Shown here in pieces: positions 9,863 to 19,263 of a stretch of DNA of 36,811 bases (positions within the stretch are counted from its first letter, which is position 1; the number at the start of each line of letters is the position of its first letter). Under the pieces are notes generated by a model. The model worked only from the letters and a program-made list of their open reading frames with translations. It was not told where the DNA came from and did no database searches. The DNA is taken from assembly GCA_018970895.1 (NCBI GenBank), contig JAGWVM010000019.1:1-36811 (forward strand), given 5' to 3'. The DNA comes from Lysobacteraceae bacterium. GTDB taxonomy: Bacteria; Pseudomonadota; Gammaproteobacteria; Xanthomonadales; Rhodanobacteraceae. The position numbers and the translations under genes are program-made.

Positions 9863-10808
9863 GCGGCTCGATCGGACGTTTCGCCACCACGTGAGGTCGT
9901 CGCGTCGGCTCCCGCCCGGGAACCTCGCGCGGACGACGGGCCACCAGTCCGCATGCCGCCGCGGCGCCCCAGCCGAGCCACTTCATCGCATGGCGTCGCT
10001 GCAGCATCAGGCCATACGCCAGCATCAGCGGCACGGCGGCCAGCAGGGTCCTGGCCAGGTAGCGCCTGCCCGCCCGCCGGCCCTCGTACTTGCAGATGGC
10101 CAGATGGCGGGAGCGGCAGTAGTGGAACGCCTTGAACAGGCTCAGCGCGCTGCTTGGCGATGACGATCCGCCGCCGGCATGAAGCGCGTTCGCCGCCGGA
10201 TCGAGCAGGCATTCGTAGCCGGCGCGGCGCAGCCGCAGGCAGAGATCGTCATCCTCGTAGTAGAGGAAGAATTGCTCGTCGAAACCACCGATCTGGTGGA
10301 ATGCGTCGGTGCGAAGCAGCAGGCAGCAGCCGTTGAGCCACTGCGCGGAGCAGACCGCATCGGGCACGCGGTAGCCCTGGCGCGCCTGCCGCTCGAAAAA
10401 CGCAGGCCGGAAGCTCTTCTGCGGCCGCCGGTCGGCGCGCCAGCCCTGGGGCGCCACGGCGCCGGCGGTCGGGTAACGGTCCATGCACCGGACCAGGGCG
10501 TCCAGCGCGTCGTCGTCGATGCTGCAGTCGGGGTTGAGCAGCAGCGCCATGGGCGTGAGAACCTGCGCCATCCCCTCGTTGTTTGCCTTGCCGAAGCCGC
10601 CGTTGTCCTCGCGCTGGAGGATCCGGGCGTGCGGAATGAGCCGCTGCAGCGCGCTCGCCGTGCCATCGGTGCTGCCGTTGTCGACGAGAATGACGTGCGC
10701 GAACGGCCGCAGTCGTTCAGCCAGCGGCTCGGCCAGCGCCCGGCTCTGGTACGTGACGCACACCACGGTCACGTCGTCGAAGATTCTTTCGTGCATCAGG
10801 CGAGCCAT
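9798..10808 (-). CDS. GT2 family glycosyltransferase, WbbL/rhamnosyltransferase-like
   Basis: A family-2 glycosyltransferase of up to 336 residues with the WbbL (rhamnosyltransferase-like) pattern: VTVVCVTYQSRALAEPL, HVILVDNGSTDGTASAL, NGGFGKANNEGM, LLLNPDCSIDDDAL and WLNGCCLLLRTDAFHQIGG. These are followed by the acceptor/catalytic block FDEQFFLYYEDDDLCLRL. A hydrophobic segment (YLARTLLAAVPLMLAYGLML) near the C-terminus probably anchors it to the inner membrane. ATG 10808 or ATG 10796 (MHERIFDD) may be the start. Either way the 5' end overlaps the upstream ligase gene by 80-92 bases, which is unusually long. It is convergent with, and overlaps, the GT2 at 9008. Confidence 0.87.
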   Translation of the reverse strand: MARLMHERIFDDVTVVCVTYQSRALAEPLAERLRPFAHVILVDNGSTDGTASALQRLIPHARILQREDNGGFGKANNEGMAQVLTPMALLLNPDCSIDDDALDALVRCMDRYPTAGAVAPQGWRADRRPQKSFRPAFFERQARQGYRVPDAVCSAQWLNGCCLLLRTDAFHQIGGFDEQFFLYYEDDDLCLRLRRAGYECLLDPAANALHAGGGSSSPSSALSLFKAFHYCRSRHLAICKYEGRRAGRRYLARTLLAAVPLMLAYGLMLQRRHAMKWLGWGAAAACGLVARRPREVPGREPTRRPHVVAKRPIEPLRRAWAPRHPLPLNEDRPAER

Positions 10809-12081
10809 CCCGGGCTTTGGAAAGGAATTTCCCCTGCTTCACCAGCGGAATGCAGGACAGCAGAAGGATAAACACATGGCGGTGGGTAAAGTCTGCCCAC
10901 AGGCAATTTGCCATCCCCGCCACCAGGTAGATCACGAGCACGCATGCCTGGATGTCGCGCTGCGGCGGCTCGAGGCGAAGCACGTAGCGTGCAAGCGCGG
11001 CGAGTAACAGCAGGTAAACGAGCAGGCCTGCGATGCCCTGCTCGGCCAGGATCAGCAGCATCTCCTGGTGGGGATGCCCCATCATGAAGGCCTGCCGGTC
11101 GGGCATCTCGCTGATGGATTGTCGGTAGAGCGGTTCCCATTGGTGCAGGCCGTGTCCGAACAGCGGCGCCGAGGCGATCATCGGCAACGTCCGCCGCCAG
11201 AGCTCGAGCCGGATGCCGCTGGATGTCGGCACATGCTGCTGCTCGTATGCGACGATTTCGTGATCGACGGACAGTATCAGCCGATCGCGGACCAGCGGCG
11301 TGAACCACAGCGCGGTTGCAGCGATCACGGCCAGCGCGGCCAGCGTCGCGCCGGCCCTGAGCGCCGACCAGCGCCGCATCAGCAGCCGCCACGCCCAGTA
11401 GCCGGCGACCGGCAGCAACGTCAGGTAGGTCGTGCGGCTCTCCAGTGCCAGGCAGACATTGGCGACGGCCAGCACCGCCAGCAGCGCCAGGCCCCATCGC
11501 ACGCGCGCCGACCGCGATGTCACCGCACCGGCCAGCGCCATCGACGCGAGGATCAGGGTAGCCAGGCCCTGCTGGGTGTATTCCTTGAACACCGTGTCAC
11601 GCATGAAAGGCTGCGTATGCACCAGCGACCGCTGCGGGACCCACCCTACGGCCATGCCGAAGGAGAGCAGCAGGGTCAGCGTCATCGCCGCGGCGAAGCC
11701 GATCAGGGCGCGGGTGCGCCAGCGGTCGTCGTCCAGCACCGAGCCGAGCGCCAGCGGGTACCAGCAGGCCCAGATGAACGAGCCGCCGAGCGGGAGCCTG
11801 CCGGTCAGGTACCAGGCGTGCAGCGCGCTCAGGAACAGCACCGCCCACCACACCAGCGCGCCACGCACGACCGGGTGTCGCCAGGATGCCGCCCAGCGCC
11901 TGCCGGCATCGGCGCCAAGCAGCGACAGCAGGATGCACAGGCCGATCGCCACGTTGGTGCCGGGCTTGTTGACCGGCGCCATGAACAGGCTCGTCACCGC
12001 GAACCAGCGCGCCGCGCCGAGCGCCCGGTGGCGCCACCCTTGCTCGATCGCAGGCGACTCAGTCGCCGAGGCCGTCGTCAT
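10717..12081 (-). CDS. O-antigen ligase/polymerase family membrane protein (Wzy_C type)
   Basis: Polytopic inner-membrane protein of 454 residues with about 11-12 hydrophobic segments. Members either ligate undecaprenyl-linked O-chain to lipid A-core (WaaL) or polymerise repeat units (Wzy). The large periplasmic region contains SGIRLELWRRTLPMIASAPL, FGHGLHQWEP and HPHQEMLLILAEQGIAGLLVY, the Wzy_C signature with conserved Arg, Gly-His and His-x-x-E. Start ATG 12081 (MTTASATES) was preferred over the longer frame to 12159 because AGGGCAGGG precedes it. It overlaps the preceding GT39 gene by 23 bases and the following GT2 by about 90. Its last 30 or so residues lie in that overlap and look unconserved. 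Confidence 0.84.
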   Translation of the reverse strand: MTTASATESPAIEQGWRHRALGAARWFAVTSLFMAPVNKPGTNVAIGLCILLSLLGADAGRRWAASWRHPVVRGALVWWAVLFLSALHAWYLTGRLPLGGSFIWACWYPLALGSVLDDDRWRTRALIGFAAAMTLTLLLSFGMAVGWVPQRSLVHTQPFMRDTVFKEYTQQGLATLILASMALAGAVTSRSARVRWGLALLAVLAVANVCLALESRTTYLTLLPVAGYWAWRLLMRRWSALRAGATLAALAVIAATALWFTPLVRDRLILSVDHEIVAYEQQHVPTSSGIRLELWRRTLPMIASAPLFGHGLHQWEPLYRQSISEMPDRQAFMMGHPHQEMLLILAEQGIAGLLVYLLLLAALARYVLRLEPPQRDIQACVLVIYLVAGMANCLWADFTHRHVFILLLSCIPLVKQGKFLSKARDGSPDARKNLRRRDRGVRHVPEPGAGRAAG

Positions 12082-13783
12082 CGCTGCCCTGCCCTTTCGG
12101 TGTGCAACCCGGTACCACCGCGTCGCTGCGGAACATCCACCACTCCCGGCGGTTGGCATGACCGACGTAGGTCGCCTTGTCCCGCGTCACGCAATTCCCC
12201 ATGGCCGTGTCCAGGCTGAACAGCCAGCGGTGGTCCGGATCGGCCCGCAGCCAGCTCACCGCGTCGGCGAACTGCCGCGGCCACGGCTTGAGGAAGCCGA
12301 ACTCGGCCACCGGACCCTGTGCCATCAGCAGGTTCTGCTCTTTCCACGCGACCAGGCCGATGGTGGCGTCTGGTCCGGCGATGGCGCGGGCCTTTTCCAT
12401 GACGCCCAGCGCCGAGCGGTCGGCATTGAGCAGCGGATAACCCCACAGCCCGTAGAGGCTCCACAGCACTGCAGCGAACGCCACCCAGCCCAGCGGCGCG
12501 CGCCGCACCCGGGTGAGCGCCACGATGACCAGCCCGGCTGCCCCCATCGCCAGGAACAGCCACCAGATTCGCGGATCCAGGCCGCGGTCGATCTTCTGCG
12601 CCCATGCCGGATGCCGGGTCAGCGCCAGCGTGCCGGCCAGCACCAGCGTGCCGGCCAGGCCGGCAGTGAGTGCGAACACGGCACGTCGCACCCCGGTCCG
12701 GCGCAGCAGCGCCGGCAGCATCGGCGCCAGCGCCAGCGCGGTGATGGGGAGGGACGGCAGGATGTAGACGTCGCGCTTGCCCGGGCTCAGCGAAAAGAAC
12801 ACCAGGGTGAGCACGATCCAGCCCAGCGGCAGCAGGAAGCGCGCATCGCGGCGCTTGAGACGGCGCCACCAGGCCGGGATCGCCCAGGGCAGCAGCAGCG
12901 ACAGCGGCAGCCAGTCGGCGGCGATGATGCCGACGAAGAAGCCGATCGAGTGGAGGTGTCCGGGTGGCGCGGCGTAGCGGTGGACGGTCTGGCCGAACAG
13001 GATGTTCCGCACGTACTCGGCATGTTGCGGATCGCCGTCGGCGCGCGCGATCAGCACCATCGGCAGCAGCCAGCCCAGCACCGGCAGGAGGAAGGCCAGC
13101 GCGCCCAGCGCCCAGCGACCGGCACCGCCCTCGAACCGGGCCACGTGGCGCCAGCCGCGTCGGCGCGCGAACGCGAACGGCACCAGCATCAGCAGCGCCA
13201 GCACGCCCACGCCCTTGGTCACCACGCCGACGCCGGCGAAGAAGCAGCCGATCCAGAACCAGCGCCACGCCGGACCCAGCAGCAGGTGGCGCAGCAGCCC
13301 GTAGTTGGCCAGGGTGATCCAGCCCAGCAGCAGCGGGTCGATCTGCGCGTCGCGCATCTGGTAGGTGAAGTGGATCGTCACCAGCAGCGACAGCGCAGCG
13401 AGCAGGCCGCTGCGGTGGTTCCACAGCCGGCGCGCCAGGTCGTACACCAGCGCCAGCGCGCCGAGCGCCGACAGCAGCGACGGCAACAGGAAGGCGATGC
13501 GCCAGCTGCGGGTGAGGACATAGGCCAGCGCCTGCATCCACATGAACACCGGCGGCTTGTCCGGGTACAGCTCGTGGCCGCGATGCGGGAACAGCCACTG
13601 GCCGTGTTCCACCATCCAGCGGGCGACCAGCGCGAAGCGCGGCTCGTCCGAGGGCCACGGGTCGCGCAGGCCGATGCCGATCCCCAGCACCAGCAGCGCG
13701 AACAGGCCGGACCAGAGCAGCTCGCGGCGGGCGTCGCCCAGCCACAGCGGGCGGGCGCGGGTCAGGGGCTCGGGGGGCTTCAC
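12059..13783 (-). CDS. GT39/ArnT-like membrane glycosyltransferase
   Basis: Polytopic GT-C glycosyltransferase of the ArnT/PMT class, 574 residues from GTG 13783 (VKPPEPLTRARPLWLG); a TTG eight codons earlier is an alternative. The first periplasmic loop carries the expected catalytic pair in PWPSDEPRFALVARWM (D46, E47), then HGQWLFPHRGHELYPDKPPV. In this it differs from the paralogue at 3262. About 12 membrane segments follow, with a soluble periplasmic C-terminal tail. It lies 79 bases downstream of rsmB on the same strand and overlaps the ligase gene, so the LPS genes here may be read through from the def-fmt-rsmB operon. The donor is probably a polyprenyl-phosphate sugar; the acceptor is unknown. 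Confidence 0.84.
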   Translation of the reverse strand: MKPPEPLTRARPLWLGDARRELLWSGLFALLVLGIGIGLRDPWPSDEPRFALVARWMVEHGQWLFPHRGHELYPDKPPVFMWMQALAYVLTRSWRIAFLLPSLLSALGALALVYDLARRLWNHRSGLLAALSLLVTIHFTYQMRDAQIDPLLLGWITLANYGLLRHLLLGPAWRWFWIGCFFAGVGVVTKGVGVLALLMLVPFAFARRRGWRHVARFEGGAGRWALGALAFLLPVLGWLLPMVLIARADGDPQHAEYVRNILFGQTVHRYAAPPGHLHSIGFFVGIIAADWLPLSLLLPWAIPAWWRRLKRRDARFLLPLGWIVLTLVFFSLSPGKRDVYILPSLPITALALAPMLPALLRRTGVRRAVFALTAGLAGTLVLAGTLALTRHPAWAQKIDRGLDPRIWWLFLAMGAAGLVIVALTRVRRAPLGWVAFAAVLWSLYGLWGYPLLNADRSALGVMEKARAIAGPDATIGLVAWKEQNLLMAQGPVAEFGFLKPWPRQFADAVSWLRADPDHRWLFSLDTAMGNCVTRDKATYVGHANRREWWMFRSDAVVPGCTPKGQGSDDDGLGD

Positions 13784-13862
13784 AGCGGGGACGCTTCCAT
13801 CCAACGGCGGGCAACCGGGCAAGCATAGCCGCCCGCCTCCGGATCGTGGCTGACCGGGACGG

Positions 13863-15164
13863 TCAGGGACGCTTGCGCAGGACGGCGTAGTACATGCCGT
13901 CGAGATCGCCGTCGCCGGGCAGGAGCTGCCAGCCCACGGCGGCGCGCTGGCCGACGGGCAGGTCGAACGGCACCACCTCGGCATCGGCCTGCGCGGCGAG
14001 CAGCTCGGTGACCACGGCCTCGTTCTCCGCCCGCAGCAGCGAGCAGGTGGCATAGACCAGCCGCCCGCCCGGCGCGAGCAGCGGCCACAGCGCATGCAGG
14101 ATGCGTCGCTGCTGCACGCCGAGCGCGGCGATGTCGCGCGCGCGCCGGTGAAGGCGTACGTCCGGCCGCCGGCGCAAGACCCCGGAGGCGGAGCACGGCG
14201 CGTCGATGAGGATGCGGTCGAACGGCCGGTTGTCCCACCAGGAGGATGGGTCACCGGCGTCGCCCACGATCAGCTTCGCCGACAGCTGCAGGCGCTCCAG
14301 GTTCTGCCGGATGCGGGGAGCACGGTGGCCGTCCATCTCCAGCGCGGTGAGCTCGACGCCCGCGCGCTCGAGCAGGTGGCAGGCCTTCCCGCCCGGCGCG
14401 GCGCAGGCGTCAAGCACGCGCTGGCCGTCGCGGGCATCGACCAGGTCGGCGGCAACCTGCGCGGCACCGTCCTGTACGGCGAACGCGCCCTCGGCGAACC
14501 CCGGCAGGCGGGTCACGTCGGTGCTGTGCGGCAGCACGATGCCGTCGGCCAGCCACGGGTGCGCCCCGGCTGCCTGTCCGGCGTCGCGCAACGCCGCGAC
14601 CAGTGCGTCGCGGTCGCCGTGGCGGTGGTTCGCGCGCAGCATCAGGGGCGGCTCGCGGTTGTCGGCGGCCATCACCGCCTCGGCCTGTGCCGGCCAGTCG
14701 GTCGCCAGCGCGGCGGCAAGCCAGTCCGGATGGGCGTGGCGGGTCGCCGGCTGCGCGTCCAGCCCGGCAAGGCGATCGCCGCGCTCGCGCTGCCAGCGTC
14801 GCAGCACCGCGTTCACCAACCCGGCCAGCGCCGGGCGCTTGAGCGCGCGGGTCGCCTCGACCGTGGCGGCCACGGCGGCGTAATCCTCCAGCTCGAGCAC
14901 CTCCAGTTGCACCAGGCCCAGCACCAGCAGGGCGTGGATCGCGGGTTCCTTGCGCTTGAGCGGCCTGGCGAGCAGCTCATCCAGCGCGGCGTCGTAGCGA
15001 AGCCACCAGCGGGCGCCCTCGCTCAGCAGGGCCATCAGCAGGGCGCGGTCGCGTGGATCGGGAAGGCGCGGCGCGCTGCGCTCCATCACCTCGCGCAGCG
15101 AGGCGCCACGCAGGGCGATCTCGGCGAGACCGCTGGCGGCGAGCGCGCGGGCGTCCGGTTTCAT
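13863..15164 (-). CDS. rsmB: 16S rRNA m5C967 methyltransferase RsmB
   Basis: S-adenosylmethionine-dependent enzyme that methylates C967 of 16S rRNA. The 433-residue protein starts [16 protein letters not shown]. It has an N-terminal NusB-like helical domain (about 1-135) and a catalytic domain with [37 protein letters not shown] (SAM-binding motif I), [20 protein letters not shown] (motif IV, DAPCS) and [17 protein letters not shown] (motif VI, TCS with the nucleophilic Cys). The ATG overlaps the fmt stop as ATGA, indicating coupled translation. The frame is open further upstream but only over fmt. Its place after def-fmt is the conserved gammaproteobacterial order. Confidence 0.96.
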   Translation of the reverse strand: MKPDARALAASGLAEIALRGASLREVMERSAPRLPDPRDRALLMALLSEGARWWLRYDAALDELLARPLKRKEPAIHALLVLGLVQLEVLELEDYAAVAATVEATRALKRPALAGLVNAVLRRWQRERGDRLAGLDAQPATRHAHPDWLAAALATDWPAQAEAVMAADNREPPLMLRANHRHGDRDALVAALRDAGQAAGAHPWLADGIVLPHSTDVTRLPGFAEGAFAVQDGAAQVAADLVDARDGQRVLDACAAPGGKACHLLERAGVELTALEMDGHRAPRIRQNLERLQLSAKLIVGDAGDPSSWWDNRPFDRILIDAPCSASGVLRRRPDVRLHRRARDIAALGVQQRRILHALWPLLAPGGRLVYATCSLLRAENEAVVTELLAAQADAEVVPFDLPVGQRAAVGWQLLPGDGDLDGMYYAVLRKRP

Positions 15165-16096
15165 CGTGGCGCGCGCAGCTCGGCGCGGGCGTTGAGGTAG
15201 TCCGCCGCGCTGATGCGCTTGCCGCCGGCGCGTTGGATCGCGGTAACCCGCAGGGCGCCGCTGCCGCAGGCGATGTCGATACCGTCGCGGCTGGCGGCGA
15301 TCACGGCGCCAGCCGCGGCGCCGGGCACGGTGCCGATCGCGCGGGCGGCCCACACCCGCACCCGCTCGCCGGCGATCTCGCCCTCGGCGACCGGCCAGGG
15401 ATCGAAGGCTCGGACTTGCCGCTCCAGCTCGATCGCGGGCCGGGCAAAGTCCAGCTGTGCCTCGGCCTTGTCCAGCTTGTGCGCGTAGGTGGCGCCGGCT
15501 TCCGGTTGCGGCGTGGCGGTCAGGGTTTCGCCCGCCATGACCCGCCGCAGCCCTTCGGCCAGCACCTCGGCGCCGAGGGCGGAAAGCCGGTCATGCAGGC
15601 TGCCGCCGGTGGCATCGGGGCCGATCGGCGTACGACGCTCCAGCAGCACCGGGCCGGTGTCCAGTCCGGCTTCCATCTGCATCAGATCGACGCCACTCTC
15701 GGCATCGCCGGCCAGGATCGCGCGCTGGATCGGCGCGGCGCCGCGCCAGCGCGGCAGCAGGCTGGCATGCACGTTCCAGCAGCCCAGGCGCGGAATCGCC
15801 AACACCTTGCGCGGCAGGATCAGGCCGTAGGCGACCACCACCATCAGGTCGGGCGCATGGGCGGCAAGCCGCTCGCGGGCCTCCGCGTCCTTCAGCGATT
15901 CGGGCTGCTCGACCGGGATGCCGGCGTCGAGCGCTGCCTGTTTCACCGGGCTCGGGGTGAGCTTGCGTCCGCGGCCGGCGGGACGGTCCGGCTGGGTATA
16001 CACCGCCACCACCTCGGCGCCACTGGCGCGGCAGGCGTCAAGGCAGGGAACGGAGAATTCGGGCGTGCCGGCGAAGACGATGCGCAGCGGGGCCAT
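15161..16096 (-). CDS. fmt: Methionyl-tRNA formyltransferase
   Basis: Cytosolic enzyme that formylates initiator Met-tRNA using 10-formyltetrahydrofolate. The 311-residue protein starts [19 protein letters not shown]. It carries [20 protein letters not shown] (loop for the tRNA acceptor end), [14 protein letters not shown] and [17 protein letters not shown] with the catalytic Asn and His. [15 protein letters not shown] supplies the catalytic Asp. The C-terminal OB-like domain follows from about residue 205. It begins five bases after the def stop, so def and fmt form one transcription unit. The longer open frame reaching 16687 merely runs through def and is not used. Confidence 0.97.
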   Translation of the reverse strand: MAPLRIVFAGTPEFSVPCLDACRASGAEVVAVYTQPDRPAGRGRKLTPSPVKQAALDAGIPVEQPESLKDAEARERLAAHAPDLMVVVAYGLILPRKVLAIPRLGCWNVHASLLPRWRGAAPIQRAILAGDAESGVDLMQMEAGLDTGPVLLERRTPIGPDATGGSLHDRLSALGAEVLAEGLRRVMAGETLTATPQPEAGATYAHKLDKAEAQLDFARPAIELERQVRAFDPWPVAEGEIAGERVRVWAARAIGTVPGAAAGAVIAASRDGIDIACGSGALRVTAIQRAGGKRISAADYLNARAELRAPR

Positions 16097-16101
16097 CGCG
16101 C

Positions 16102-16611
16102 TCAAGCGCCGGCGGCCTGCTTGCGCTGCTTCTCCATCCGCTTGAGCAGCATCGAGCGCTTCAGCGGCGACAGGTAGTCGACGAACACCTTGCCGGCCAG
16201 GTGGTCCATCTCGTGCTGGATGCACACGGCGAGCGGACCCTCGACCTCCATCACGACCTCCCTGCCGTCCGCATCCTGCGCCTTGACCTTCACTTTCAGC
16301 GCCCGGGTCACGTCCGCGAAGATGCCGGGGAACGACAGGCAGCCCTCCTGGTAGACCTGGGAGCCGGTCTTCTCGAGGATTTCCGGATTGACCAGCGCCA
16401 GCGGCTGGTTTCGCTCCTCGCTCATGTCGGCGACCAGTACCTGCTGGCTCACGGCCACCTGGGTGGCGGCCAGCCCGACGCCGTTGGCGGCGTACATGGT
16501 TTCGAACATGTCGGCGACGAACTGCTTCAGCTCGCCGTCGAAGCGGGTCACCGGTTCGGCGCGCACGCGCAGGCGGGGGTCGGGGAATTCGATGATGTTG
16601 AGTACGGACAT
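16102..16611 (-). CDS. def: Peptide deformylase
   Basis: Metalloenzyme that removes the N-formyl group from nascent proteins. It has 169 residues from ATG 16611 ([15 protein letters not shown]), preceded by a GAGGTGAG ribosome binding site. All three signatures are intact: GVGLAATQ (44-51), EGCLS with metal ligand C91 and HEMDH (133-137) with two His ligands and the catalytic Glu134. The extension upstream to 16659 is not conserved in the family. It is the first gene of the leftward def-fmt-rsmB operon and divergent from the LysM gene across a 188-base promoter region. Confidence 0.97.
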   Translation of the reverse strand: MSVLNIIEFPDPRLRVRAEPVTRFDGELKQFVADMFETMYAANGVGLAATQVAVSQQVLVADMSEERNQPLALVNPEILEKTGSQVYQEGCLSFPGIFADVTRALKVKVKAQDADGREVVMEVEGPLAVCIQHEMDHLAGKVFVDYLSPLKRSMLLKRMEKQRKQAAGA

Positions 16612-16685
16612 TAAGCTCACCTCGTCGCCGGAAGTGCGGGCAAAGTGGCGAAAACCCATGCCGGCCGCGATCTAGAATACGGTTC

Positions 16686-16766
16686 ATTGTACGTCGGCAA
16701 GCCCGCGTAAGGCAGACAGTTTTGCCAACTGGCTCCAGTTGCGCGGCTTAACCGTTCGGTTACACT
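16686..16766. promoter_or_regulatory. Divergent promoter region for def (minus) and the LysM gene (plus)
   Basis: Rightward: TTGCGC (16739-16744), 16 bases, TACACT (16761-16766), with a start near 16773 and a leader of about 27 bases. Leftward: TACAAT (16691 to 16686) or TATTCT a little downstream could serve def; neither has a good -35. The rightward promoter is the better supported. Confidence 0.45.
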
Positions 16767-16799
16767 CGCGACTGCATCGGGGGTAGGGGATTCCCGCTT

Positions 16800-17924
16800 A
16801 TGATCAAGAAGTCCATCGGACTGCTGGCAGGCATGCTGGTGACGGTTGCCGTGTACGCCGCCGGGGCGCAGCTCCGCGCCAGCCACCCAGACACGTACAC
16901 CGTGCACCGCGGCGACACCCTCTGGGGCATCTCCGCCAGGTTCCTGTCCAAGCCCTGGCTGTGGCCGGAGATCTGGCAGGCCAACCCGCAGGTGCACAAT
17001 CCGCACCTGATCTATCCGGGCGACGTGCTCAATCTCTCGTTCATCAACGGGCCGACGCTCAAGCTCGAGCCGGGCGTGCACGCCAGCGAGGAGCCGATCC
17101 CGGCGATTCCGCTGTCCGACCTGCAGATGTTCCTCAAGGACATGCGCGTGGTCAGCAGTGACGAGGTGAAGTCCGCGCCCTACGTGGTCGGTCTCGAGGA
17201 GGCCCGCCTGACCGGGGCGCCGGGGCAGAACATCTACGTGCGCAACCTCAAGTCCGAGCCGGGCCAGCGCTGGGCGATCGTGCGCCCCACGCATTACTTC
17301 CGCAGCTTCGCCAAGGGCGACAGTGGCGAGGGCGGTGACCGCGTGGCACACATGCTCGACAGCAACGCCTCGCTGGTGCGCAGCCCGTGGTACGAGGACA
17401 GCCGCAATGACGGTCACTACGGCAAGGGCGACGACCTCGGCGTCGAGGTCACGGTGATCGGCACGGCCGAGACCCTGCGTACGGGTGACATCTCCACGCT
17501 GCTCCTGCTCGACTCCAACCGCGAGGTCCAGAAGGGCGACCGGGTCATGCCGATCGACGACCAGCCCTACGACGCCTACTACTACCCGCACGCACCGAAG
17601 AGCGTGTCGCCGAATGCCAAGGTGATCGCGATCGCCGATGGCCTCGATGCGGCCGGCAAGCTGCAGGTGGTGGCGCTGTCGATCGGCAAGCAGGACGGCG
17701 TCGAGAACGGCCAGACCTATGCCGTGTGGCAGCCGGGCGAGACGATCGCGGACGACGTCGCCGGCGACAGCTGGGATCGCGGCACGTCGCCGAAGGTCAC
17801 CCTGCCGGAGGAATTCGCCGGCCACGTGATGGTGTTCCGCACCTTCGACAAGGTCAGCTACGCGCTGATCATGGACAGCCTCAAGCCGGTCGAGAACGGC
17901 GACACCCTGCGACTGCCGGAATAA
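16800..17924 (+). CDS. LysM domain-containing exported protein
   Basis: A probable periplasmic peptidoglycan-binding protein of 374 residues. The N-terminus is a signal peptide (MIKKSIGLLAGMLVTVAVYA), with probable cleavage in the AYAAGA stretch. One LysM domain follows (about residues 32-79): YTVHRGDTLWGISARFLSKP, then WPEIWQANPQVHNPHLIYPG. The remaining 290 residues are a conserved but uncharacterised domain with several repeated beta-type motifs (NIYVRNL, GDRVMP, VENGQTYAVW, VENGDTLRL). Its position between def and dprA is typical of gammaproteobacteria. A strong hairpin at 17962-17987 ends it. The molecular role beyond peptidoglycan attachment is unknown. Confidence 0.9.
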   Translation: MIKKSIGLLAGMLVTVAVYAAGAQLRASHPDTYTVHRGDTLWGISARFLSKPWLWPEIWQANPQVHNPHLIYPGDVLNLSFINGPTLKLEPGVHASEEPIPAIPLSDLQMFLKDMRVVSSDEVKSAPYVVGLEEARLTGAPGQNIYVRNLKSEPGQRWAIVRPTHYFRSFAKGDSGEGGDRVAHMLDSNASLVRSPWYEDSRNDGHYGKGDDLGVEVTVIGTAETLRTGDISTLLLLDSNREVQKGDRVMPIDDQPYDAYYYPHAPKSVSPNAKVIAIADGLDAAGKLQVVALSIGKQDGVENGQTYAVWQPGETIADDVAGDSWDRGTSPKVTLPEEFAGHVMVFRTFDKVSYALIMDSLKPVENGDTLRLPE

Positions 17925-17961
17925 CCCGGCCGCCCGGCCGACGTTCGGTGCAGGACCACAC

Positions 17962-17987
17962 GACGGCGCGGCCTCTGCCGCGCCGTC
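17962..17987 (+). terminator. GC-rich hairpin after the LysM gene
   Basis: GACGGCGCGGC and GCCGCGCCGTC form a perfect 11-bp stem with a CTCT loop, 37 bases after the stop codon. There is no T-run after it, so it is either a weak or factor-assisted terminator or an mRNA-stabilising end. Confidence 0.6.
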
Positions 17988-18005
17988 TGCATATGGGCCG
18001 CCCCG

Positions 18006-18011
18006 TAGACT
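18006..18011 (+). promoter_or_regulatory. -10-like TAGACT exactly six bases before the dprA ATG
   Basis: TAGACT-CGCCGG-ATG repeats the geometry seen at 2016 and 6967. The region that would be the -35 overlaps the terminator hairpin of the LysM gene, and no Shine-Dalgarno sequence is present. Confidence 0.45.
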
Positions 18012-18017
18012 CGCCGG

Positions 18018-19142
18018 ATGGACGAGGACGAACTGCGCGCCTGGCTGCTGGCGCTCCGCTGTCCGGGGCTGGGCCCCGGTGGACTGCGCGACCGGCTGGG
18101 CGACGCCGGTGGCGACATCGCTCGGGTACTCGGGCGGCTGGCGAACAGCCGGGCGCCGGCCGATGCCGCGGTGCGCGCGTGGCTGCGGCGTCCCGATACC
18201 GCGCGGCTGGACGCAGACCGGGCGTGGCTGGCGCAACCGGGCCGCCGCCTGCTTTGTTGCACCGAAGCGGATTTCCCGCCGCCGCTGGAAACGATCCCGC
18301 AGCCGCCGGTTGCGCTGTTCGTGGCCGGCGACGCCTCGCTGCTGCTGCTTCCCCAGGTCGCCATCGTGGGCGCCCGCCAGGCCAGTCCCGGTGGCCTGGC
18401 CAATGCCCGCGCGTTTGCCCGCGCGCTGGGCCAGGCCGGGCTGCTGGTGACCAGCGGCATGGCCGACGGTATCGACGGTGCGGCCCATGCCGCCGCGCTC
18501 GATGCGGGCCTGCCAACGGTCGCCGTGGTCGGTACGGGACCCGATCGGGTCTATCCCCGCAAGCACCATGCGCTGGCCCGAGACATCGTCGAGCGGGGCG
18601 TGCTGGTCAGCGAGTTCCCGCCCGGGACGCCAGCGCGCGCCGACCATTTCCCGCGTCGCAACCGGCTGATAGCCGGGCTGGCGCTGGGCACTCTCGTGGT
18701 GGAGGCCGGCCTGCGCTCGGGCTCGCTGATCACCGCCCGGCTGGCCGCCGAGCAGGGGCGCGAGGTGTTCGCCCTGCCCGGGTCAATCCACCATCCGCTG
18801 GCCCGCGGCAGCCACCAGTTGATCCGCGACGGGGCGCGCCTGGTGGAAGAGCCCGGCGAGGTGGTCGAGGCACTGGCTCCGGCGGCGCGTGCGCTCGGCG
18901 CGGAGCTGGCCGGTCGCCTCGGCGTTGCTTCGGCGGCGCCGGAAATGTCCGCCGCATCCGGGGGCGCCGCGGTCGATGATCCGCTGCTCGCCGCGCTCGG
19001 CCACGATCCGGTGCCGCTCGATGATCTGGTGGCCCGTCTGGGCGTGCCGGCGGCCGAGCTGTGCGCGCGCCTGCTGATGCTCGAGCTGGACGGACGGATT
19101 GGCGCCCTGCCCGGAAACCGCTACCAGCGGCTGGCATCGTAA
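18018..19142 (+). CDS. dprA: DNA-processing protein DprA
   Basis: Single-strand DNA-binding protein that loads RecA onto incoming DNA during natural transformation. It has 374 residues. An N-terminal SAM-like region (about 1-75) is followed by the Rossmann-like core: VAIVGARQASPGGLANARAF, TSGMADGIDGAAHAAAL, VVGTGPDRVYPRKHHAL, LVSEFPPGTPARADHFPRRN and EAGLRSGSLITARLAAEQGR. A C-terminal winged-helix (DML1-like) domain follows (about 318-374, DPLLAALGHDPVPLDDLVAR). All core motifs are intact, so it should be functional. It is followed 121 bases later by topA with no smg gene between. Confidence 0.96.
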   Translation: MDEDELRAWLLALRCPGLGPGGLRDRLGDAGGDIARVLGRLANSRAPADAAVRAWLRRPDTARLDADRAWLAQPGRRLLCCTEADFPPPLETIPQPPVALFVAGDASLLLLPQVAIVGARQASPGGLANARAFARALGQAGLLVTSGMADGIDGAAHAAALDAGLPTVAVVGTGPDRVYPRKHHALARDIVERGVLVSEFPPGTPARADHFPRRNRLIAGLALGTLVVEAGLRSGSLITARLAAEQGREVFALPGSIHHPLARGSHQLIRDGARLVEEPGEVVEALAPAARALGAELAGRLGVASAAPEMSAASGGAAVDDPLLAALGHDPVPLDDLVARLGVPAAELCARLLMLELDGRIGALPGNRYQRLAS

Positions 19143-19176
19143 CCCGGCGTCCGGCCACGGTTTCCGACGGTTCTGC

Positions 19177-19212
19177 TTGACAGTCGTCGCGGCCGCGTGG
19201 CTCAACTAGATA
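19177..19212 (+). promoter_or_regulatory. Candidate topA promoter elements
   Basis: A consensus TTGACA (19177-19182) is followed by an AT-rich stretch (TAGATATATG, from 19207). The spacing to the best TAGATA box is 24 bases, longer than normal, so the exact pairing is uncertain. topA promoters are commonly supercoiling-sensitive and can have poor spacing. Confidence 0.3.
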
Positions 19213-19263
19213 TATGTGTCCGTCGCACGCCGACGGTAATCCCCCCTCGGAACCCCCTGCCAC

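Noticed and set aside
11432..13828. Open frame of 798 codons on the plus strand
   Set aside because: Antisense to the O-antigen ligase and GT39 genes; no recognisable domain and shadow-type composition.
16097..16687. Upstream extension of the fmt frame
   Set aside because: It runs out of frame through def; Fmt begins at the conserved [14 protein letters not shown].
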